Shown piece after piece: positions 17,389 to 28,879 of a stretch of DNA of 64,000 nucleotides. Made by a program: the position numbers and the translations under genes. The notes under the pieces are model-generated. The model saw only the letters and a list, made by a program, of their open reading frames with translations. It did not search any database and was not told the origin of the DNA. Positions within the stretch are counted from its first letter, which is position 1; every line of letters starts with the position of its first letter. The DNA is from Mycobacterium asiaticum (GTDB lineage: Bacteria > Actinomycetota > Actinomycetes > Mycobacteriales > Mycobacteriaceae), in the NCBI RefSeq assembly GCF_001673635.1, contig NZ_LZMH01000035.1:124001-188000 (forward strand), given 5' to 3'.

Positions 17389-19623
17389 TCACGGACTGCG
17401 GTGTCGCTCCATCAACGAAACCTGATGGTCGCGCACGCGTTCCCCCTCCCGCGGCGAGGCGCTCCACTGTCCGTCGGGCCCGAGCTCCCAGCACCGGGTG
17501 GCCGGGTCCAGCGCCGACTCGAAGAGATCGTCCAGCTGTGCGGTCAACCGCGGATCCTTGACTTGCACCATGACCTCGACACGCCGGTCGAGATTGCGGT
17601 GCATCATGTCGGCGCTGCCGATCCAGAATTCGTCGATGGCTTTGAAATGCAGGATTCGGGAGTGTTCCAGGAAACGGCCGAGAATGGAGCGCACGAAAAT
17701 GTTTTCGGAGATGCCTTCGGCGCCCGGACGCAGCGCACAGATACCCCGCACCACCACCTCCACCCGCACACCGGCTTGCGAGGCCCGGTAGAGCGCGTCG
17801 ATAACCTGCTCATCCACAAGTGCGTTCATCTTCAACCGGATTTGGCCGTCGTTGCCGCGGCGGTGCGCTTCGACCTCGCGTTCGACGCGCTCGATGATCC
17901 CGGTGCGAATCCCGTGCGGCGCCACCAAGAGGTTGCGGTAGGTCAGCTTGCGCGAGTAGCCGGTGAGCGTGTTGAACAGATCGGTGAGGTCGGCGCCGAT
18001 GTTCGGGTCGGCGGTCAGCAGTCCGACATCTTCGTAGAGCCTTGCCGTCTTGCCGTTGTAGTTGCCGGTACCCACATGGCAGTACCGGCGGATGATGGGG
18101 CCTTCGCGGCGCACCACAAGGCAGGTCTTGCAATGGGTTTTGAGGCCGACGAACCCGTACACCACGTGCACGCCCGCCTGCTCCAGTGTTCTGGCCCAGC
18201 GGATATTGGCCTGTTCGTCGAAGCGGGCCTTGATCTCCACCATCGCCACCACCTGCTTACCCGCTTCGGCGGCGTCGATCAGTGCCCGCACGATCGGCGA
18301 GTCACCCGAGGTGCGGTACAGCGTCTGCTTGATGGCCAACACATTCGGGTCGGCGGCGGCTTGCTCGATGAAGCGCTGCACGCTGGTGGAGAACGAGTCA
18401 TAGGGATGGTGCACCAGCACGTCACCCTCGCGCAGCGTTGCGAAAATGCTCTTGGGTGTCTCCCGGTCGGCGAACGCGGGATGGGTGGCCGGCACGAACG
18501 CCCGGTCCTTCAGGCCTGGCCGGTCCAGGTCGTAGATCTGCCACAACGACGACAGGTCCAGCAGCCCAGGCACTTCGATGACATCGCCGGGATGCACATC
18601 GAGCTCGCGCAACAACAGCTCGAGCATGCTTTCGGTCATGTCATTGGCGACCTCGAGCCGCACCGGCGAACCGAACCGCCGTCGCGCCAGTTCTCGCTCC
18701 AGGGCCTGCAAGAGGTCCTCGTCGCGATCTTCTTCCACCTCGAAATCCGCGTTGCGAGTAATGCGGAACGCGTGGTGTTCCACGATTTCCATGCCCGGAA
18801 AGAGCACCGGAAGGAACGCCGCGATCAACTCTTCCATCGGCAGGAACCGGACCACCACCCGTGCGTCGTCCTCACCGCCGCCCTGGCTTTCGAGTTCCAC
18901 GAACCGGTCGACGTTGTCGGGCACCTTGACCCTGGCGAAATGCTGGGTGCCGTCCTCGGGCTGCTTGACGGTGATGGCCAGGTTCAGACTCAGCCCGCTG
19001 ACGAAGGGGAACGGGTGCGCTGGGTCGACGGCCAGCGGCGTCAGGACGGGGAAGACCTGTTCGTTGAAATAGGTCGACAGATGCTCGCGTTCGGCCTCGC
19101 CCAGATCGGCCCACGTGAGGATGTGGATGCCTTCTTCTTCCAGGGCCGGCAACACCAGATCCAGGAACACCCGGGCATGCCGGCTCGCGATCTGTTGGGT
19201 CTGTTCGCCGATTCGGCGCAGTTGTTCGCGTGGCGTCAAACCGTCGGCCGAACGTACCGACAAGCCCATCTGGTCGCGGCGCTTGAGGCCGGCGACCCGA
19301 ACCATGTAGAACTCATCGAGATTCGAGGCGAAGATCGCCAGGAACTTCGCCCGCTCCAACAGTGGCATCGAATTGTCAGCGGCCAGCGCGAGCACGCGAG
19401 CGTTGAAGTCGAGCCAGCTCAATTCGCGATTGAGGTACCGGTCGTCGGGCAGGGCGTCGCTGATCGCGGCCGGGGTCGCCGCGGGCGGCGCAGCGGGTGC
19501 CGAGTCGTCTGGGTGCCATGTGTTCTCATCCTGGCGCGCGTGCGCCTCGGGGCTGGCTTCGATGTCGGTCACCCTGCGATCATGGCCTATCGACCGGTGT
19601 TGCTGCCACCAGTAGACCGACAT
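17389..19623 (-). CDS. ppk1: Polyphosphate kinase 1
   Basis: 744 aa. Reversibly transfers the gamma phosphate of ATP to polyphosphate. The N domain (residues about 60-165) contains [18 protein letters not shown] and [20 protein letters not shown]. Head domain follows. The catalytic C domains carry [13 protein letters not shown], the autophosphorylated His in [10 protein letters not shown] and the second phospholipase-D-like motif [11 protein letters not shown]. Residues 1-55 are Ala/Pro-rich and variable; the true start could be an internal codon. Downstream of fbiD by 48 bp and followed by mutT1. The + strand opposite is also open for over 700 codons, a codon-bias artefact. Confidence 0.96.
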   Translation of the reverse strand: MSVYWWQQHRSIGHDRRVTDIEASPEAHARQDENTWHPDDSAPAAPPAATPAAISDALPDDRYLNRELSWLDFNARVLALAADNSMPLLERAKFLAIFASNLDEFYMVRVAGLKRRDQMGLSVRSADGLTPREQLRRIGEQTQQIASRHARVFLDLVLPALEEEGIHILTWADLGEAEREHLSTYFNEQVFPVLTPLAVDPAHPFPFVSGLSLNLAITVKQPEDGTQHFARVKVPDNVDRFVELESQGGGEDDARVVVRFLPMEELIAAFLPVLFPGMEIVEHHAFRITRNADFEVEEDRDEDLLQALERELARRRFGSPVRLEVANDMTESMLELLLRELDVHPGDVIEVPGLLDLSSLWQIYDLDRPGLKDRAFVPATHPAFADRETPKSIFATLREGDVLVHHPYDSFSTSVQRFIEQAAADPNVLAIKQTLYRTSGDSPIVRALIDAAEAGKQVVAMVEIKARFDEQANIRWARTLEQAGVHVVYGFVGLKTHCKTCLVVRREGPIIRRYCHVGTGNYNGKTARLYEDVGLLTADPNIGADLTDLFNTLTGYSRKLTYRNLLVAPHGIRTGIIERVEREVEAHRRGNDGQIRLKMNALVDEQVIDALYRASQAGVRVEVVVRGICALRPGAEGISENIFVRSILGRFLEHSRILHFKAIDEFWIGSADMMHRNLDRRVEVMVQVKDPRLTAQLDDLFESALDPATRCWELGPDGQWSASPREGERVRDHQVSLMERHRSP

Positions 19624-19671
19624 CAGTAGCTGTTGGGCGGCCGTTCACCGCACGTACTACCGCCTAGGGTG

Positions 19672-20391
<720 letters not shown>

Positions 20392-20441
20392 CTACTGTTT
20401 AGCGGCTGCAGGTGGCACAGGCGAGATAGTGGGGATGGTGA

Positions 20442-21449
20442 ATGGCGAGCACGGGAACGGTCGCGGTGATGGGCGCCGGTGCGTGGGGCACGGTCCTGGC
20501 CAAGGTTCTCGCCGACGCCGGCGGTGAGGTCACGTTGTGGGCCCGCCGCTCGGATGTCGCCAAGCAGATCAACACCACCCGGTACAACTCCGACTACCTG
20601 CCGGGCACATTGCTGCCTCCCGGCATTCACGCCACTTCCGACGCGGAGGAGGCACTGTCCGGTACCACCACGGTGCTGCTGGGTGTGCCGGCTCAGACAC
20701 TGCGAGCAAATCTCGAGCAGTGGAACGGCCTGTGGGACGACGGCGCCACGCTGGTCAGCCTGGCCAAGGGCATCGAGCTCGGCACGCTGATGCGCATGAG
20801 CCAGGTGATCGTGTCGGTCACCGGGGTAGACCCGTCCCAGGTTGCGGTGATCTCCGGGCCCAACCTGGCCAGCGAGATCGCGCAGTCCCAGCCCGCCGCC
20901 ACCGTCATCGCGTGCAGCGACTCAGGCCGCGCGGTGGCGCTGCAACGCTTCCTGAACAGCGGATATTTTCGTCCCTACACCAACGCCGACGTGGTGGGCA
21001 CCGAGATCGGCGGGGCCTGCAAGAACGTGATCGCGCTCGCCTGTGGGATGGCGGTTGGTGTGGGACTGGGCGAGAACACCGCCGCCGCCATCATCACCCG
21101 GGGCCTGGCCGAGATCATGCGGTTGGGGCTGGCACTGGGCGCCAAGGGCGCCACGCTGGCGGGTCTGGCGGGGGTCGGCGACCTGGTTGCGACGTGCACG
21201 TCGCCGTATTCGCGCAACCGCTCGCTGGGCGAGCGCCTGGGCCGCGGTGACAGCATGCAGACCGCACTGCACGGCAAGGACGGTCACGTGGTCGAGGGCG
21301 TCACTTCTTGCGAATCCGTGCTGGCCCTGGCGTCGAGCTACGACGTGGAAATGCCCCTCACCGACGCCGTGCACCGGGTCTGTCACAAGGGGCTTTCGGT
21401 GAACGAGGCGATCGCGTTGCTGCTGGGCCGCAGCACCAAGCCGGAATAG
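20442..21449 (+). CDS. gpsA: Glycerol-3-phosphate dehydrogenase [NAD(P)+]
   Basis: Reduces dihydroxyacetone phosphate to sn-glycerol-3-phosphate for phospholipid synthesis. 335 aa: the NAD fold [19 protein letters not shown] at residues 9-27, GPNLASEIA, the catalytic Lys in [12 protein letters not shown], and the glycerophosphate site [23 protein letters not shown] at 20442 is the only start keeping the complete Rossmann motif, though its ribosome-binding site is weak. ddlA follows after 31 bases, so gpsA-ddlA form a unit. Confidence 0.96.
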   Translation: MASTGTVAVMGAGAWGTVLAKVLADAGGEVTLWARRSDVAKQINTTRYNSDYLPGTLLPPGIHATSDAEEALSGTTTVLLGVPAQTLRANLEQWNGLWDDGATLVSLAKGIELGTLMRMSQVIVSVTGVDPSQVAVISGPNLASEIAQSQPAATVIACSDSGRAVALQRFLNSGYFRPYTNADVVGTEIGGACKNVIALACGMAVGVGLGENTAAAIITRGLAEIMRLGLALGAKGATLAGLAGVGDLVATCTSPYSRNRSLGERLGRGDSMQTALHGKDGHVVEGVTSCESVLALASSYDVEMPLTDAVHRVCHKGLSVNEAIALLLGRSTKPE

Positions 21450-21480
21450 GCACCCGGCTACCCGGTAGCCTCTTGAAGTT

Positions 21481-22590
21481 GTGACTGCCAGCAATCGTGT
21501 GCGCGTCGCCGTTGTTTTCGGCGGTCGCAGCAACGAGCACGCCATATCGTGCGTGTCGGCGGGCAGCATTCTGCGCAATCTCGACCCGCAGCAGTTCGAA
21601 GTCCTAGCGATCGGCATCACCCCGGAGGGTTCGTGGGTCCTCACCGACGGCGATCCGGATGCGCTGGCCATCGCCGACCGGCAACTGCCCCGGGTGACCT
21701 CCGCATCCGGCACCGAACTGGCGCTGCCGGCCGACCCGCAGCGCGGCGGCCAGTTGGTGTCACTGGCGCCCGGGGCGGGCGAGGTTCTGGCCTCCGTCGA
21801 TGTGGTGTTCCCCGTGCTGCACGGACCCTACGGCGAGGACGGCACCATTCAGGGCCTGCTGGAACTCGCCGGTGTCCCGTATGTGGGTGCCGGCGTGCTG
21901 GCCAGCGCCGCCGGCATGGACAAGGAATTCACCAAGAAGCTGCTCGTCGCCGAGGGGCTGCCGGTCGGTGCGTACGCCGTGCTGCGTCCGTCGCAAGCGA
22001 CCCTGCACCCCGAGGAGCGCGAGCGGTTGGGTTTGCCGGTCTTCGTCAAACCGGCTCGGGGCGGCTCATCGATCGGTGTCAGCCGGGTGGCCAGCTGGGA
22101 CCGACTGGACGTCGCGGTCGCCGAGGCCCGCCGGCACGACCCCAAGGTGATCATCGAGGCGGCCATCAACGGCCGGGAGCTGGAATGCGGCGTCCTTGAA
22201 ATGCCGGACGGCTCAATCGAAGCCAGCACGCTGGGCGAGATCCGGGTGGTCGGGGTGCGCGGACGCGAAGACGGTTTCTACGACTTCGCCACCAAGTATC
22301 TCGATGACGTGGCCGAACTGGATGTGCCGGCCAAGGTCGACGATGACGTAGCGATCACGTTGCGGCAATTGGCGATTCGCGCATTCGAGGCCATCTCCTG
22401 TCAGGGCCTGGCCCGGGTCGACTTTTTCCTCACCGACCGCGGACCGGTGATCAATGAGATCAACACGATGCCGGGATTTACCACAATCTCCATGTATCCA
22501 CGGATGTGGGCGGCCAGCGGAGTCGACTACCCGACACTGTTGGCCACCATGGTTCGGACCGCACTGGCCCGCGGCGTGGGGCTGCGTTAG
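21481..22590 (+). CDS. ddlA: D-alanine--D-alanine ligase
   Basis: Makes D-Ala-D-Ala for peptidoglycan, using ATP, in the cytosol; target of cycloserine. 369 aa, ATP-grasp fold: [20 protein letters not shown] at residues 10-29, [15 protein letters not shown], the ATP-binding [15 protein letters not shown], and the metal-binding ARVDFF plus [17 protein letters not shown] at the C-terminus. Start is GTG at 21481. The TAG stop overlaps the convergent DUF3515 gene stop by four bases. Confidence 0.96.
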   Translation: MTASNRVRVAVVFGGRSNEHAISCVSAGSILRNLDPQQFEVLAIGITPEGSWVLTDGDPDALAIADRQLPRVTSASGTELALPADPQRGGQLVSLAPGAGEVLASVDVVFPVLHGPYGEDGTIQGLLELAGVPYVGAGVLASAAGMDKEFTKKLLVAEGLPVGAYAVLRPSQATLHPEERERLGLPVFVKPARGGSSIGVSRVASWDRLDVAVAEARRHDPKVIIEAAINGRELECGVLEMPDGSIEASTLGEIRVVGVRGREDGFYDFATKYLDDVAELDVPAKVDDDVAITLRQLAIRAFEAISCQGLARVDFFLTDRGPVINEINTMPGFTTISMYPRMWAASGVDYPTLLATMVRTALARGVGLR

Positions 22591-23147
22591 CGAGCCGGAT
22601 TCGGATCGATCGGAACCGCCGCCATGGTGCGGTCGATGACGCCGGACAGGTCCTGAATTGGGGCGGAACCGGATTGCGCGGGCAACGTCAGCGCCACATA
22701 GACCGGCCGATCCACGGTGTACCAGGTGAGCGTGCCGCCGGTTTGAGCGCCGCCGCCGAACCACTGCACCCGGTCGACGACCTGGATCGGCGAACCCACC
22801 ACGAAGTCGCCGGGTCGCTCGACACCGCAACGCACAATCACCGGTTCGCTTTCGCCGCCGGACCGCCACGCACTGGCGCCATCCGGCGCAGGGGCGGCAA
22901 CCGGCGCACGTTCGAAGTCACCCAGGCGCTGCGGCAACGCCGCGGTCAGCGCCTGGCAGGCCGGACCGGCGGCCTGCGGCGCGGCCGTACCGGGGATGAC
23001 GACCGGACCGCGCGGTGACTGGCGCAGGGCGGCGAACACCAGAATGGCCACCACGGTCCCCACCGCCAGTGCCAGCGCGGCGAACATCGCTGCGCGCGGC
23101 GGCCCGCCGGTATCGGAGTCGCCGCCCACCTGGCCACCTTGCCTCAC
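22587..23147 (-). CDS. Membrane-anchored DUF3515 protein
   Basis: 186 aa from GTG at 23147. One N-terminal transmembrane segment (residues about 20-42, [21 protein letters not shown]) is followed by an extracytoplasmic domain with two cysteines ([13 protein letters not shown] and [11 protein letters not shown]), probably a disulfide. M. tuberculosis Rv2980 sits at the same place between ddlA and thiL. Function unknown. The frame stays open far upstream through thiL antisense, which I regard as artefact; the GTG leaves a 93-bp divergent promoter region with thiL. Confidence 0.82.
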   Translation of the reverse strand: MRQGGQVGGDSDTGGPPRAAMFAALALAVGTVVAILVFAALRQSPRGPVVIPGTAAPQAAGPACQALTAALPQRLGDFERAPVAAPAPDGASAWRSGGESEPVIVRCGVERPGDFVVGSPIQVVDRVQWFGGGAQTGGTLTWYTVDRPVYVALTLPAQSGSAPIQDLSGVIDRTMAAVPIDPNPAR

Positions 23148-23240
23148 GTTTACACTGACGCGATCCGCCCGTACGGGCAGGGACCAACTTACCGCAGGTC
23201 GGCGGACCCTTCGGGGCTGCACGGCGCGGCAGGAGGTGGC

Positions 23241-24209
23241 GTGCGCGACGACGCAGCGGGGGACTCCCCGACGCTGGAGCAGTCCGGTGAATTCGCGGTG
23301 ATCGAGCGGTTGGTCCGGGATCGCCGGCAACCCGCCACGGTAACGCTGGGTCCCGGTGATGACGGTGCGGTGATCGCGGCCGCCGATGGCCGGACCGTGG
23401 TATCGACCGACATGTTGGTGCAGGATCGGCACTTTCGGCTCGACTGGTCCACTCCGTATCAGGTCGGCCGCAAGGCGATCGCGCAGAACGCCGCCGACAT
23501 CGAAGCGATGGGTGCGCGGACGACCGCGTTCGTGGTGGGCTTCGGCGCACCCGGTGCCACGTCGACGGCCGAGGCGAGTGCACTGGTCGATGGCATGTGG
23601 GACGAGGCGGAGCGCGTCGGTGCCGGAATCGCCGGCGGCGACTTGGTCAGCTGCCCGCAGTGGGTGGTGTCGGTGACGGTGCTGGGCGATCTGCAGGGCC
23701 GGGCACCGGTGCTGCGGTCCGGGGCCGTCCCCGGCTCGGTGGTCGCCGTCGCGGGGGAGTTGGGTCGCTCTGCCGCGGGATATGAGCTCCTGCGCAACGG
23801 GATTGAAGAATTCCCGGAATTGCGTGACCGGCATCTGGTGCCTCGGCCACCCTATGGCCAGGGCGCGGTGGCCGCCGCGGCGGGTGCGGTCGCGATGATC
23901 GATGTCTCCGACGGCTTGATCTCCGATCTGCGGCACGTCGCCAAGGCATCCGGAGCGGGCATCGATCTGGCCGCCGCGGCGCTGGCGCCCGACCGCGACG
24001 CGGTGGCCGCGGCGGCGGCCGCCCTTGGCGCCGATGCCTGGGCGTGGGTGCTCGGGGGCGGCGAAGATCATGCGCTGGCTGCGTGTTTCACCGGTGCGGT
24101 GCCCCCCGGCTGGCGGGTGATCGGCCGGGTAGTCGATGGACCCGCACGGGTGCTGGTCGATTCAAAGGAGTGGGAAGGGTACGCGGGGTGGCAGTCGTTC
24201 GAAGGATAG
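23241..24209 (+). CDS. thiL: Thiamine-monophosphate kinase
   Basis: Phosphorylates thiamine monophosphate to the cofactor thiamine pyrophosphate, the last cytosolic step. 322 aa, AIR-synthase-like fold: GEFAVIERLV, LGPGDDGAVI with the metal-binding Asp pair, VVSTDMLVQDRHF, AIAQNAADIEAMGA, IAGGDLVSC, MIDVSDGLISDLRHVAKASG and GGGEDHAL. The frame is open from 23139, but GTG at 23241 has a perfect AGGAGG (23231-23236) and matches the family start. I see no TPP riboswitch upstream. Ten bases separate it from the DUF1330 gene. Confidence 0.95.
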   Translation: MRDDAAGDSPTLEQSGEFAVIERLVRDRRQPATVTLGPGDDGAVIAAADGRTVVSTDMLVQDRHFRLDWSTPYQVGRKAIAQNAADIEAMGARTTAFVVGFGAPGATSTAEASALVDGMWDEAERVGAGIAGGDLVSCPQWVVSVTVLGDLQGRAPVLRSGAVPGSVVAVAGELGRSAAGYELLRNGIEEFPELRDRHLVPRPPYGQGAVAAAAGAVAMIDVSDGLISDLRHVAKASGAGIDLAAAALAPDRDAVAAAAAALGADAWAWVLGGGEDHALAACFTGAVPPGWRVIGRVVDGPARVLVDSKEWEGYAGWQSFEG

Positions 24210-24219
24210 GCTGCCCACG

Positions 24220-24510
24220 ATGACCGTCTACGCGATCGCCCAGCTGAAATTCACCGATCGGGCCGCCTATGACCGGTACCAGGCCCGCTTCATGGATGTT
24301 TTCCTGCGCTATCCGGGCACCTTGCTGGCCGCGGACGAAGCACCGCAGGTGATGGAGGGCCGGTGGGACCGGGAGAAGGTGGTGCTGATGTCCTTCCCCG
24401 ACGAGCCCGCCTTCCGCAGTTGGGCGCAATCGCCGGAGTATCAGGCGATCTCGAAGGACCGGCGGGCCGGGGCCGACGCCGTGGTGCTGCTGGTGCAGGG
24501 ACTGCAATGA
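24220..24510 (+). CDS. DUF1330 family protein
   Basis: 96 aa dimeric ferredoxin-like fold: [25 protein letters not shown] at the start, then [38 protein letters not shown], the DUF1330 hallmark. Biochemical function unknown for the family. ATG at 24220 lies 10 bases after the thiL stop, and the stop overlaps the ung start as ATGA, so it sits inside a translationally coupled chain. In M. tuberculosis thiL and ung are direct neighbours, so this gene is an insertion. Confidence 0.83.
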   Translation: MTVYAIAQLKFTDRAAYDRYQARFMDVFLRYPGTLLAADEAPQVMEGRWDREKVVLMSFPDEPAFRSWAQSPEYQAISKDRRAGADAVVLLVQGLQ

Positions 24511-25190
24511 CGGCGCGCCCGTTGAGCGAACTCGTAGATCCGGGCTGGGCCGCGGCGCTGGCGCCGGTGGCAGACCAGGTGGCGGCCATGGGCCAGTTCC
24601 TGCGATCCGAGATCGCGGCGGGCCACCGCTACCTGCCCGCCGGACCGAACGTGTTGCGCGCCTTCACATTCCCATTCGACAACGTTCGGGTGCTGATCGT
24701 GGGCCAGGATCCCTACCCCACCCCCGGTCACGCCGTCGGCCTGAGTTTCTCGGTGGCGCCCGATGTGCGCCCGCTGCCCCGCAGCCTGTCCAACATCTTC
24801 GACGAGTACACCACCGACCTGGGACATCCGCCGCCGTCGTGTGGCGATCTGACCCCGTGGGCGCAACGCGGCGTGTTGCTGCTGAACCGGGTGCTCACCG
24901 TGCGGCCGAGCAATCCGGCATCGCACCGGGGCAAAGGCTGGGAAGCGGTGACCGAGCAGGCGATTCGTGCCCTGGTGGCCCGCCAGCAACCGCTGGTGGC
25001 GATCCTGTGGGGCCGTGACGCCTCGACCCTCAAGCCGATGCTGGCAGAAGGCAAGTGCGTTGCGATCGAATCCCCCCACCCATCGCCGCTGTCGGCATCA
25101 CGCGGGTTCTTCGGGTCGCGGCCATTCAGCCGCGCCAACCAACTGCTCACGGAGGTGGGCGCCGAACCGATCGATTGGAGGCTACCGTGA
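24507..25190 (+). CDS. ung: Uracil-DNA glycosylase
   Basis: Removes uracil from DNA in base-excision repair. 227 aa, same as the M. tuberculosis enzyme. The water-activating loop [11 protein letters not shown] has catalytic Asp68; FSVAPDV and [12 protein letters not shown] follow, and the C-terminal [18 protein letters not shown] carries the catalytic His and the minor-groove loop. The ATG at 24507 is within the preceding stop (ATGA). The TGA stop overlaps the next GTG start. Confidence 0.96.
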   Translation: MTARPLSELVDPGWAAALAPVADQVAAMGQFLRSEIAAGHRYLPAGPNVLRAFTFPFDNVRVLIVGQDPYPTPGHAVGLSFSVAPDVRPLPRSLSNIFDEYTTDLGHPPPSCGDLTPWAQRGVLLLNRVLTVRPSNPASHRGKGWEAVTEQAIRALVARQQPLVAILWGRDASTLKPMLAEGKCVAIESPHPSPLSASRGFFGSRPFSRANQLLTEVGAEPIDWRLP

Positions 25191-26131
25191 CCGAGACGAT
25201 GAGGGCGCTGCGCGCCGGCCGCCGCGGCGGTCCCGAGGTGCTGACGGTGGAGCCCGCACCGGTGCCGGTCCCGGCGCCCGGTGAGGTGCTGGTCGCGGTA
25301 CACGCCGCCGCCATCACGTTCGACGAGTTGACCTGGGAAGAGACGTGGACCCGCGACGGTGTCGACCGAACGCCGTCGATCGTCTCGCACGAAGTTTCCG
25401 GTGTGGTCGCTGAAACCGCCGCCGGCATCACCGATTTCCGCCGCGGCGACGAGGTCTACGGGCTGATCGACTTCGATCGGGACGGCGCGGCCGCCGAATT
25501 CGTCACGGTGCCCGCGGCTGACCTGGCGGCCAAGCCGTCGACGGTGTCGCATGCCGTGGCGGCAGCGCTGCCGTTGGCCGGACTCACCGCGCTGCAGGCG
25601 TTGGTCGATCATGGCGCCGTGCGTTCCGGCGAGGCGGTGCTGGTGCACGGCGGGGCCGGGGGAGTCGGCGCCTTCGCGGTTCAGCTCGCCGCCCGCCTCG
25701 GGGCCGAGGTCACCACGACCGTGCGCAGCGACGTCGCCGAGCTGGTCCGCGGTTTCGGTGCCCGGCACGTGATCGACACCCGTACAACGGAATTCGACCG
25801 GACGGGCGAGGCGTACGACGTGGTTGTGGACACCATCGGCGGTCAAACCCTGGACCGGTCGTACGGGGTGTTGCGTCGCGGTGGACGACTGATCGCCCTG
25901 GTGGCACCACCGCCGGAAGGCAAAGCCGAGGAATACGGGGTCACCGCGACTTTCTTCATCGTGCGCCCCAGGCGAGAGCAGCTCGTCGAACTGGCGGCGT
26001 TGGTGGACAGTGGCGGTTTGCACGTCGAAGTCGCCCAGACATTTCCGCTCGAGCGGGGTCGGGAAGCGTTCGAGAGCCGGGGAAACCCTGGCCGGCGGGG
26101 AGGGAAAACCGTCATCGTGGTCCGCGACTGA
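25187..26131 (+). CDS. Zinc-independent medium-chain alcohol dehydrogenase / quinone oxidoreductase
   Basis: 314 aa MDR-superfamily NADPH oxidoreductase. An N-terminal GroES-like domain ([31 protein letters not shown]) precedes the NADP-binding [26 protein letters not shown] at residues of about 148-173. Zinc-site cysteines are absent, pointing to a quinone-oxidoreductase-like enzyme. Substrate unknown. GTG at 25187 overlaps the ung stop (GTGA) and has GGAGG five bases upstream. It opens the accessory block that separates ung from rpmB/recG. Confidence 0.85.
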   Translation: MTETMRALRAGRRGGPEVLTVEPAPVPVPAPGEVLVAVHAAAITFDELTWEETWTRDGVDRTPSIVSHEVSGVVAETAAGITDFRRGDEVYGLIDFDRDGAAAEFVTVPAADLAAKPSTVSHAVAAALPLAGLTALQALVDHGAVRSGEAVLVHGGAGGVGAFAVQLAARLGAEVTTTVRSDVAELVRGFGARHVIDTRTTEFDRTGEAYDVVVDTIGGQTLDRSYGVLRRGGRLIALVAPPPEGKAEEYGVTATFFIVRPRREQLVELAALVDSGGLHVEVAQTFPLERGREAFESRGNPGRRGGKTVIVVRD

Positions 26132-26155
26132 CGTATCGGCTGTCAGCATTGAGGG

Positions 26156-26806
26156 GTGTACGACCTAGAGGACACCATCCGGCAGCGCCGATCGACCCGC
26201 ATGTTCCTGCCTCTACCGGTACCCCGGCACCTGGTCGAGGAATCGCTGGAGCTGGCGATGTGCGCGCCGTCGAACTCGAATGTGCAACCCTGGCAAGTCG
26301 TTTTCGTCGCCGGCGCCGCCCGCGACAGGCTGGTGGCGGCGCTGCTCGAGCAGGCCCGCGCCCAGCCGCCGGTGGTGCCGCAGCTGCCGCCGGCGTTCGC
26401 GCACCTGCGCCGTGATCTCGGCGCGCAGGTCTACGGCGCGATGGGTATCGCCCGGGACGACGCGGACGGGCGGCGCGAGGCGGTGCTGCGCAATTGGGAG
26501 TTCTTCCGCGCGCCGCTGGGTGGCGTCGTATTCATGCACCAGGATCTCGACCACGTCGACAGCATGGGGGTCGGCATGTTCGTCCAGACGCTGTTGCTGG
26601 CGCTGACGGCGCGGGGGCTGAGCACCTGCGTTCAGGTCTCGATCGCCGGCTACCCCGAAATCGTGCGCCGGGAACTCGGCATCGCCTCGGACATGCGAAT
26701 TCTGTGCGGCCTCGCGGTCGGTTACGCCGACCCGGATTTCCCCGGCAACACGATTCGGGTGCGGCGCGACCCGGTCGACGCGCATGCGGTCTTCCTGGAA
26801 TCCTAG
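26156..26806 (+). CDS. Nitroreductase family protein
   Basis: 216 aa FMN-dependent fold. N-terminal RQRRSTRMFLP and CAPSNSNVQPWQVVFV bind FMN phosphate; the C-terminal GLSTCVQVSIAGYPEIVRRELGI and ILCGLAVGYAD complete the site. Family members reduce nitroaromatics, quinones or enones with NAD(P)H. GTG at 26156, 24 bases after the MDR gene; probably co-transcribed with it. The stop overlaps the convergent SDR stop by four bases. Confidence 0.86.
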   Translation: MYDLEDTIRQRRSTRMFLPLPVPRHLVEESLELAMCAPSNSNVQPWQVVFVAGAARDRLVAALLEQARAQPPVVPQLPPAFAHLRRDLGAQVYGAMGIARDDADGRREAVLRNWEFFRAPLGGVVFMHQDLDHVDSMGVGMFVQTLLLALTARGLSTCVQVSIAGYPEIVRRELGIASDMRILCGLAVGYADPDFPGNTIRVRRDPVDAHAVFLES

Positions 26807-27633
26807 GGATTCGGGAAGTTCACGTCCTTGGTCACCGCTTTCCACTCCTCGATCGACGCCGACAGCGCGGAGATCTTGTCGCGCATGGCCTTCAGCACGT
26901 CTCGACCCAGCAGCAACCGCAACGGCGGATCCTCGAGTTCGCTCACCATGAGCACCGCCTCGGCCACCTTGCGAGGGTCGCCGGGCAGGTGATCGGCGAA
27001 CTGCTTGATCAGGTCTTTGCGGGCGGCGACGTCGGCGTAGTCGGCGATCGGGCCGCTGGATTCCTTCATCGATCTCGTCGCCCAATCGGTGCGGAAGGCG
27101 CCCGGTTCGATGGCGGTGACCTTGATACCCAGCGGTCGCACCTCGGTGGCGAGCGCTTCGGTGATGGCTTCGAGCGCGAATTTGGTCGATGAGTAATAGG
27201 CGTTTGGCGGGTTGGCCACCAGCCCGGTCATCGACGACATGTTGATGATGCGTCCGGACCCGCGGGCGCGCATGCCCGGCAGTACCGCTTTGATCATGTC
27301 GACGGCTCCGAAGTAGTTGACGTCGAACAACTTCCGCACTTCGGCGTCTTCGCCCTCCTCGACGGCGGACAGGTATCCATGGCCGGCGTTGTTGACCAGG
27401 ACGTCGATGCCGCCGAACGTGTCGACGGCGGTGGATACCGCCGCTGTGATCTGGCCGGTGTCGGTGACATCGAGCGCCACCGGCAGGGCGCGGTCACCGA
27501 ATTCGTCGGCGAAAGCTCGCACCGTCTCGGCCCGCCGCGCCGTGACCACCACGCTGTGGCCTGCTCCCAATGCGGCTCGGGCGATTTCGCGACCGAAGCC
27601 GGTCGAGCAGCCGGTGATCAGCCAGCGCCCCAT
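26803..27633 (-). CDS. Short-chain dehydrogenase/reductase (classical SDR)
   Basis: 276 aa. Cofactor motif WLITGCSTGFGREIA (TGxxxGxG) at residues 4-18; NNAG at about 88; catalytic Ser in NMSSMTG and the YYSSTK Tyr-x3-Lys; IEPGAFRTDW follows. Arg residues after beta-2 (TARRAE) suggest NADP(H). Substrate unknown. Last gene of a four-gene minus-strand operon; its ATG is one base after the upstream stop (TGAgATG), so translation is coupled. Confidence 0.86.
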   Translation of the reverse strand: MGRWLITGCSTGFGREIARAALGAGHSVVVTARRAETVRAFADEFGDRALPVALDVTDTGQITAAVSTAVDTFGGIDVLVNNAGHGYLSAVEEGEDAEVRKLFDVNYFGAVDMIKAVLPGMRARGSGRIINMSSMTGLVANPPNAYYSSTKFALEAITEALATEVRPLGIKVTAIEPGAFRTDWATRSMKESSGPIADYADVAARKDLIKQFADHLPGDPRKVAEAVLMVSELEDPPLRLLLGRDVLKAMRDKISALSASIEEWKAVTKDVNFPNP

Positions 27634-27634
27634 C

Positions 27635-28879
27635 TCAGACCGTCCCTTCGGGCAGCCTGCGCAAGTATGCCGCGCGGCGTTGCGCGAGTTGGCTGGCGCG
27701 CAGCTGCGCCGTCACCCGCGGTAGGTACGGCACCTCGGCATCGAGAAGGTCCCGCTTGACCACTCGGCCCCGGGCGCCGAGATCCTCGCGCGGCCCGTTT
27801 TCGCCGAACTCGGCCATGCGCAGCGTGAGGATGCCTTCGCGCAACCCGTCGGAGTCGATCCAATTCGCCAGCCCGGGATCTTCCGGCGCGATCACGTAGG
27901 TGTAGCTGCCGTCGTCGTTGGGCACCGATTGTGCCTTGTTCAGGCTGCCGGTGCGGTCGATGATGTCCAGCGTGGTGCCCCAGATATTGCTCAGGGGCAC
28001 GGTGAAGTACTCGGCGCCACCGTCGTTCACGTCGACGACGAACGCCTCGTCCGGAGCGAGGTCGAAGCGGCCCATCACGTAGACCTGGTTGCGCATCGCG
28101 CCGACCTTGTCGGCCGACCAGGCCAGGTTGAAGTGGTTGGGCGGCATCTTGTACACCCCGTGGCTGAGCTTGCCGGTGAAGTCGGCGAAATACGCCATCA
28201 TCGCCGCAGTCGCCTCGGCCTGTTCGTCGAGTGTTCGGGGCGGGGTGGCCGGCGGACCGCCGAGGCGTTGCACTTCAATGTAATTCGGGTCATCGCGTTC
28301 CCAGTCCAGCAGCACGTCGCGGATGTAGAACTCGTGTGCCTCGGCAGTGGTCTGAACATGATTGGGTCGCCCGCCCGCCGGTTCGGCGTCGACGCTGATG
28401 GTGAAACTGCCGTCGGAGTCGACCTCCATGGTGCGGCCGTTGAGTACGGCGACCGTGCCCATGCGGGCGTCCCACAGGGTGAAATAGTTCTCGGTCATCC
28501 GGTGTTCGCCGACCCGGCCGTGGATCTCGTAGCGTTCGTCGCCGGAGATCGGGATGACTCGATAGACGCTGTCCGGATTGTCGATGCCCCAACGTGATCC
28601 GGGAATGGAGCGGCCCGCCACCGGGTGCCCCAACCGGGTGATACAGGTGACTTTGGGTCGCAGCTTGTCCTGGTTCGATGACCACATCGCCGCCGAGAAC
28701 ATCACCTCGGCGTAGGCGGCGTCGAACCGCTCGCGCATCGCGTCCGACGGCTTCGCCCGGCCCAGCCAAGTTTCGGCCACACTCCGGTAGGCCGCTTTGA
28801 CGGTGGGATGCTCGATCAGCTCCAGGGCGGCCAGTTCCTGTTCGCGCTGGGAAGCCGTCGAGACCGGATTGTCAACCAC
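27635..28879 (-). CDS. Conserved hypothetical protein, possibly DUF1214-like
   Basis: 414 aa, no signal peptide or membrane segment. Features: YFTLWDARMGTVAVLNGR, a beta-rich stretch (DGSFTISVDAEPAGGRPN, then FYIRDVLLDW) resembling the DUF1214 beta-sandwich, and KMPPNHFNLAWSADK. Function unknown. I recall a similar protein, Rv3531c, beside the sulfotransferase and SDR genes Rv3529c-Rv3530c in M. tuberculosis; this needs a search. GTG at 28879 has AAGGAG six bases upstream and overlaps the sulfotransferase stop by eight bases. An open frame extends to 29623 in the sulfotransferase shadow and is not used. Confidence 0.75.
   Translation of the reverse strand: MVDNPVSTASQREQELAALELIEHPTVKAAYRSVAETWLGRAKPSDAMRERFDAAYAEVMFSAAMWSSNQDKLRPKVTCITRLGHPVAGRSIPGSRWGIDNPDSVYRVIPISGDERYEIHGRVGEHRMTENYFTLWDARMGTVAVLNGRTMEVDSDGSFTISVDAEPAGGRPNHVQTTAEAHEFYIRDVLLDWERDDPNYIEVQRLGGPPATPPRTLDEQAEATAAMMAYFADFTGKLSHGVYKMPPNHFNLAWSADKVGAMRNQVYVMGRFDLAPDEAFVVDVNDGGAEYFTVPLSNIWGTTLDIIDRTGSLNKAQSVPNDDGSYTYVIAPEDPGLANWIDSDGLREGILTLRMAEFGENGPREDLGARGRVVKRDLLDAEVPYLPRVTAQLRASQLAQRRAAYLRRLPEGTV

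Noticed and set aside
17401..19629. A long open frame (742 codons) on the + strand opposite ppk1
   Set aside because: Composition is the mirror of ppk1 codon bias; no domain, and ppk1 itself is unmistakable on the other strand.
23148..23240. TPP riboswitch upstream of thiL
   Set aside because: The hallmark CTGAGA and ACCTGATC-type elements are missing; the gap is only 93 bp.
23148..24071. N-terminal extension of the DUF3515 gene across thiL
   Set aside because: Low-complexity, antisense to thiL; the family start at GTG 23147 gives a proper signal-anchor protein.
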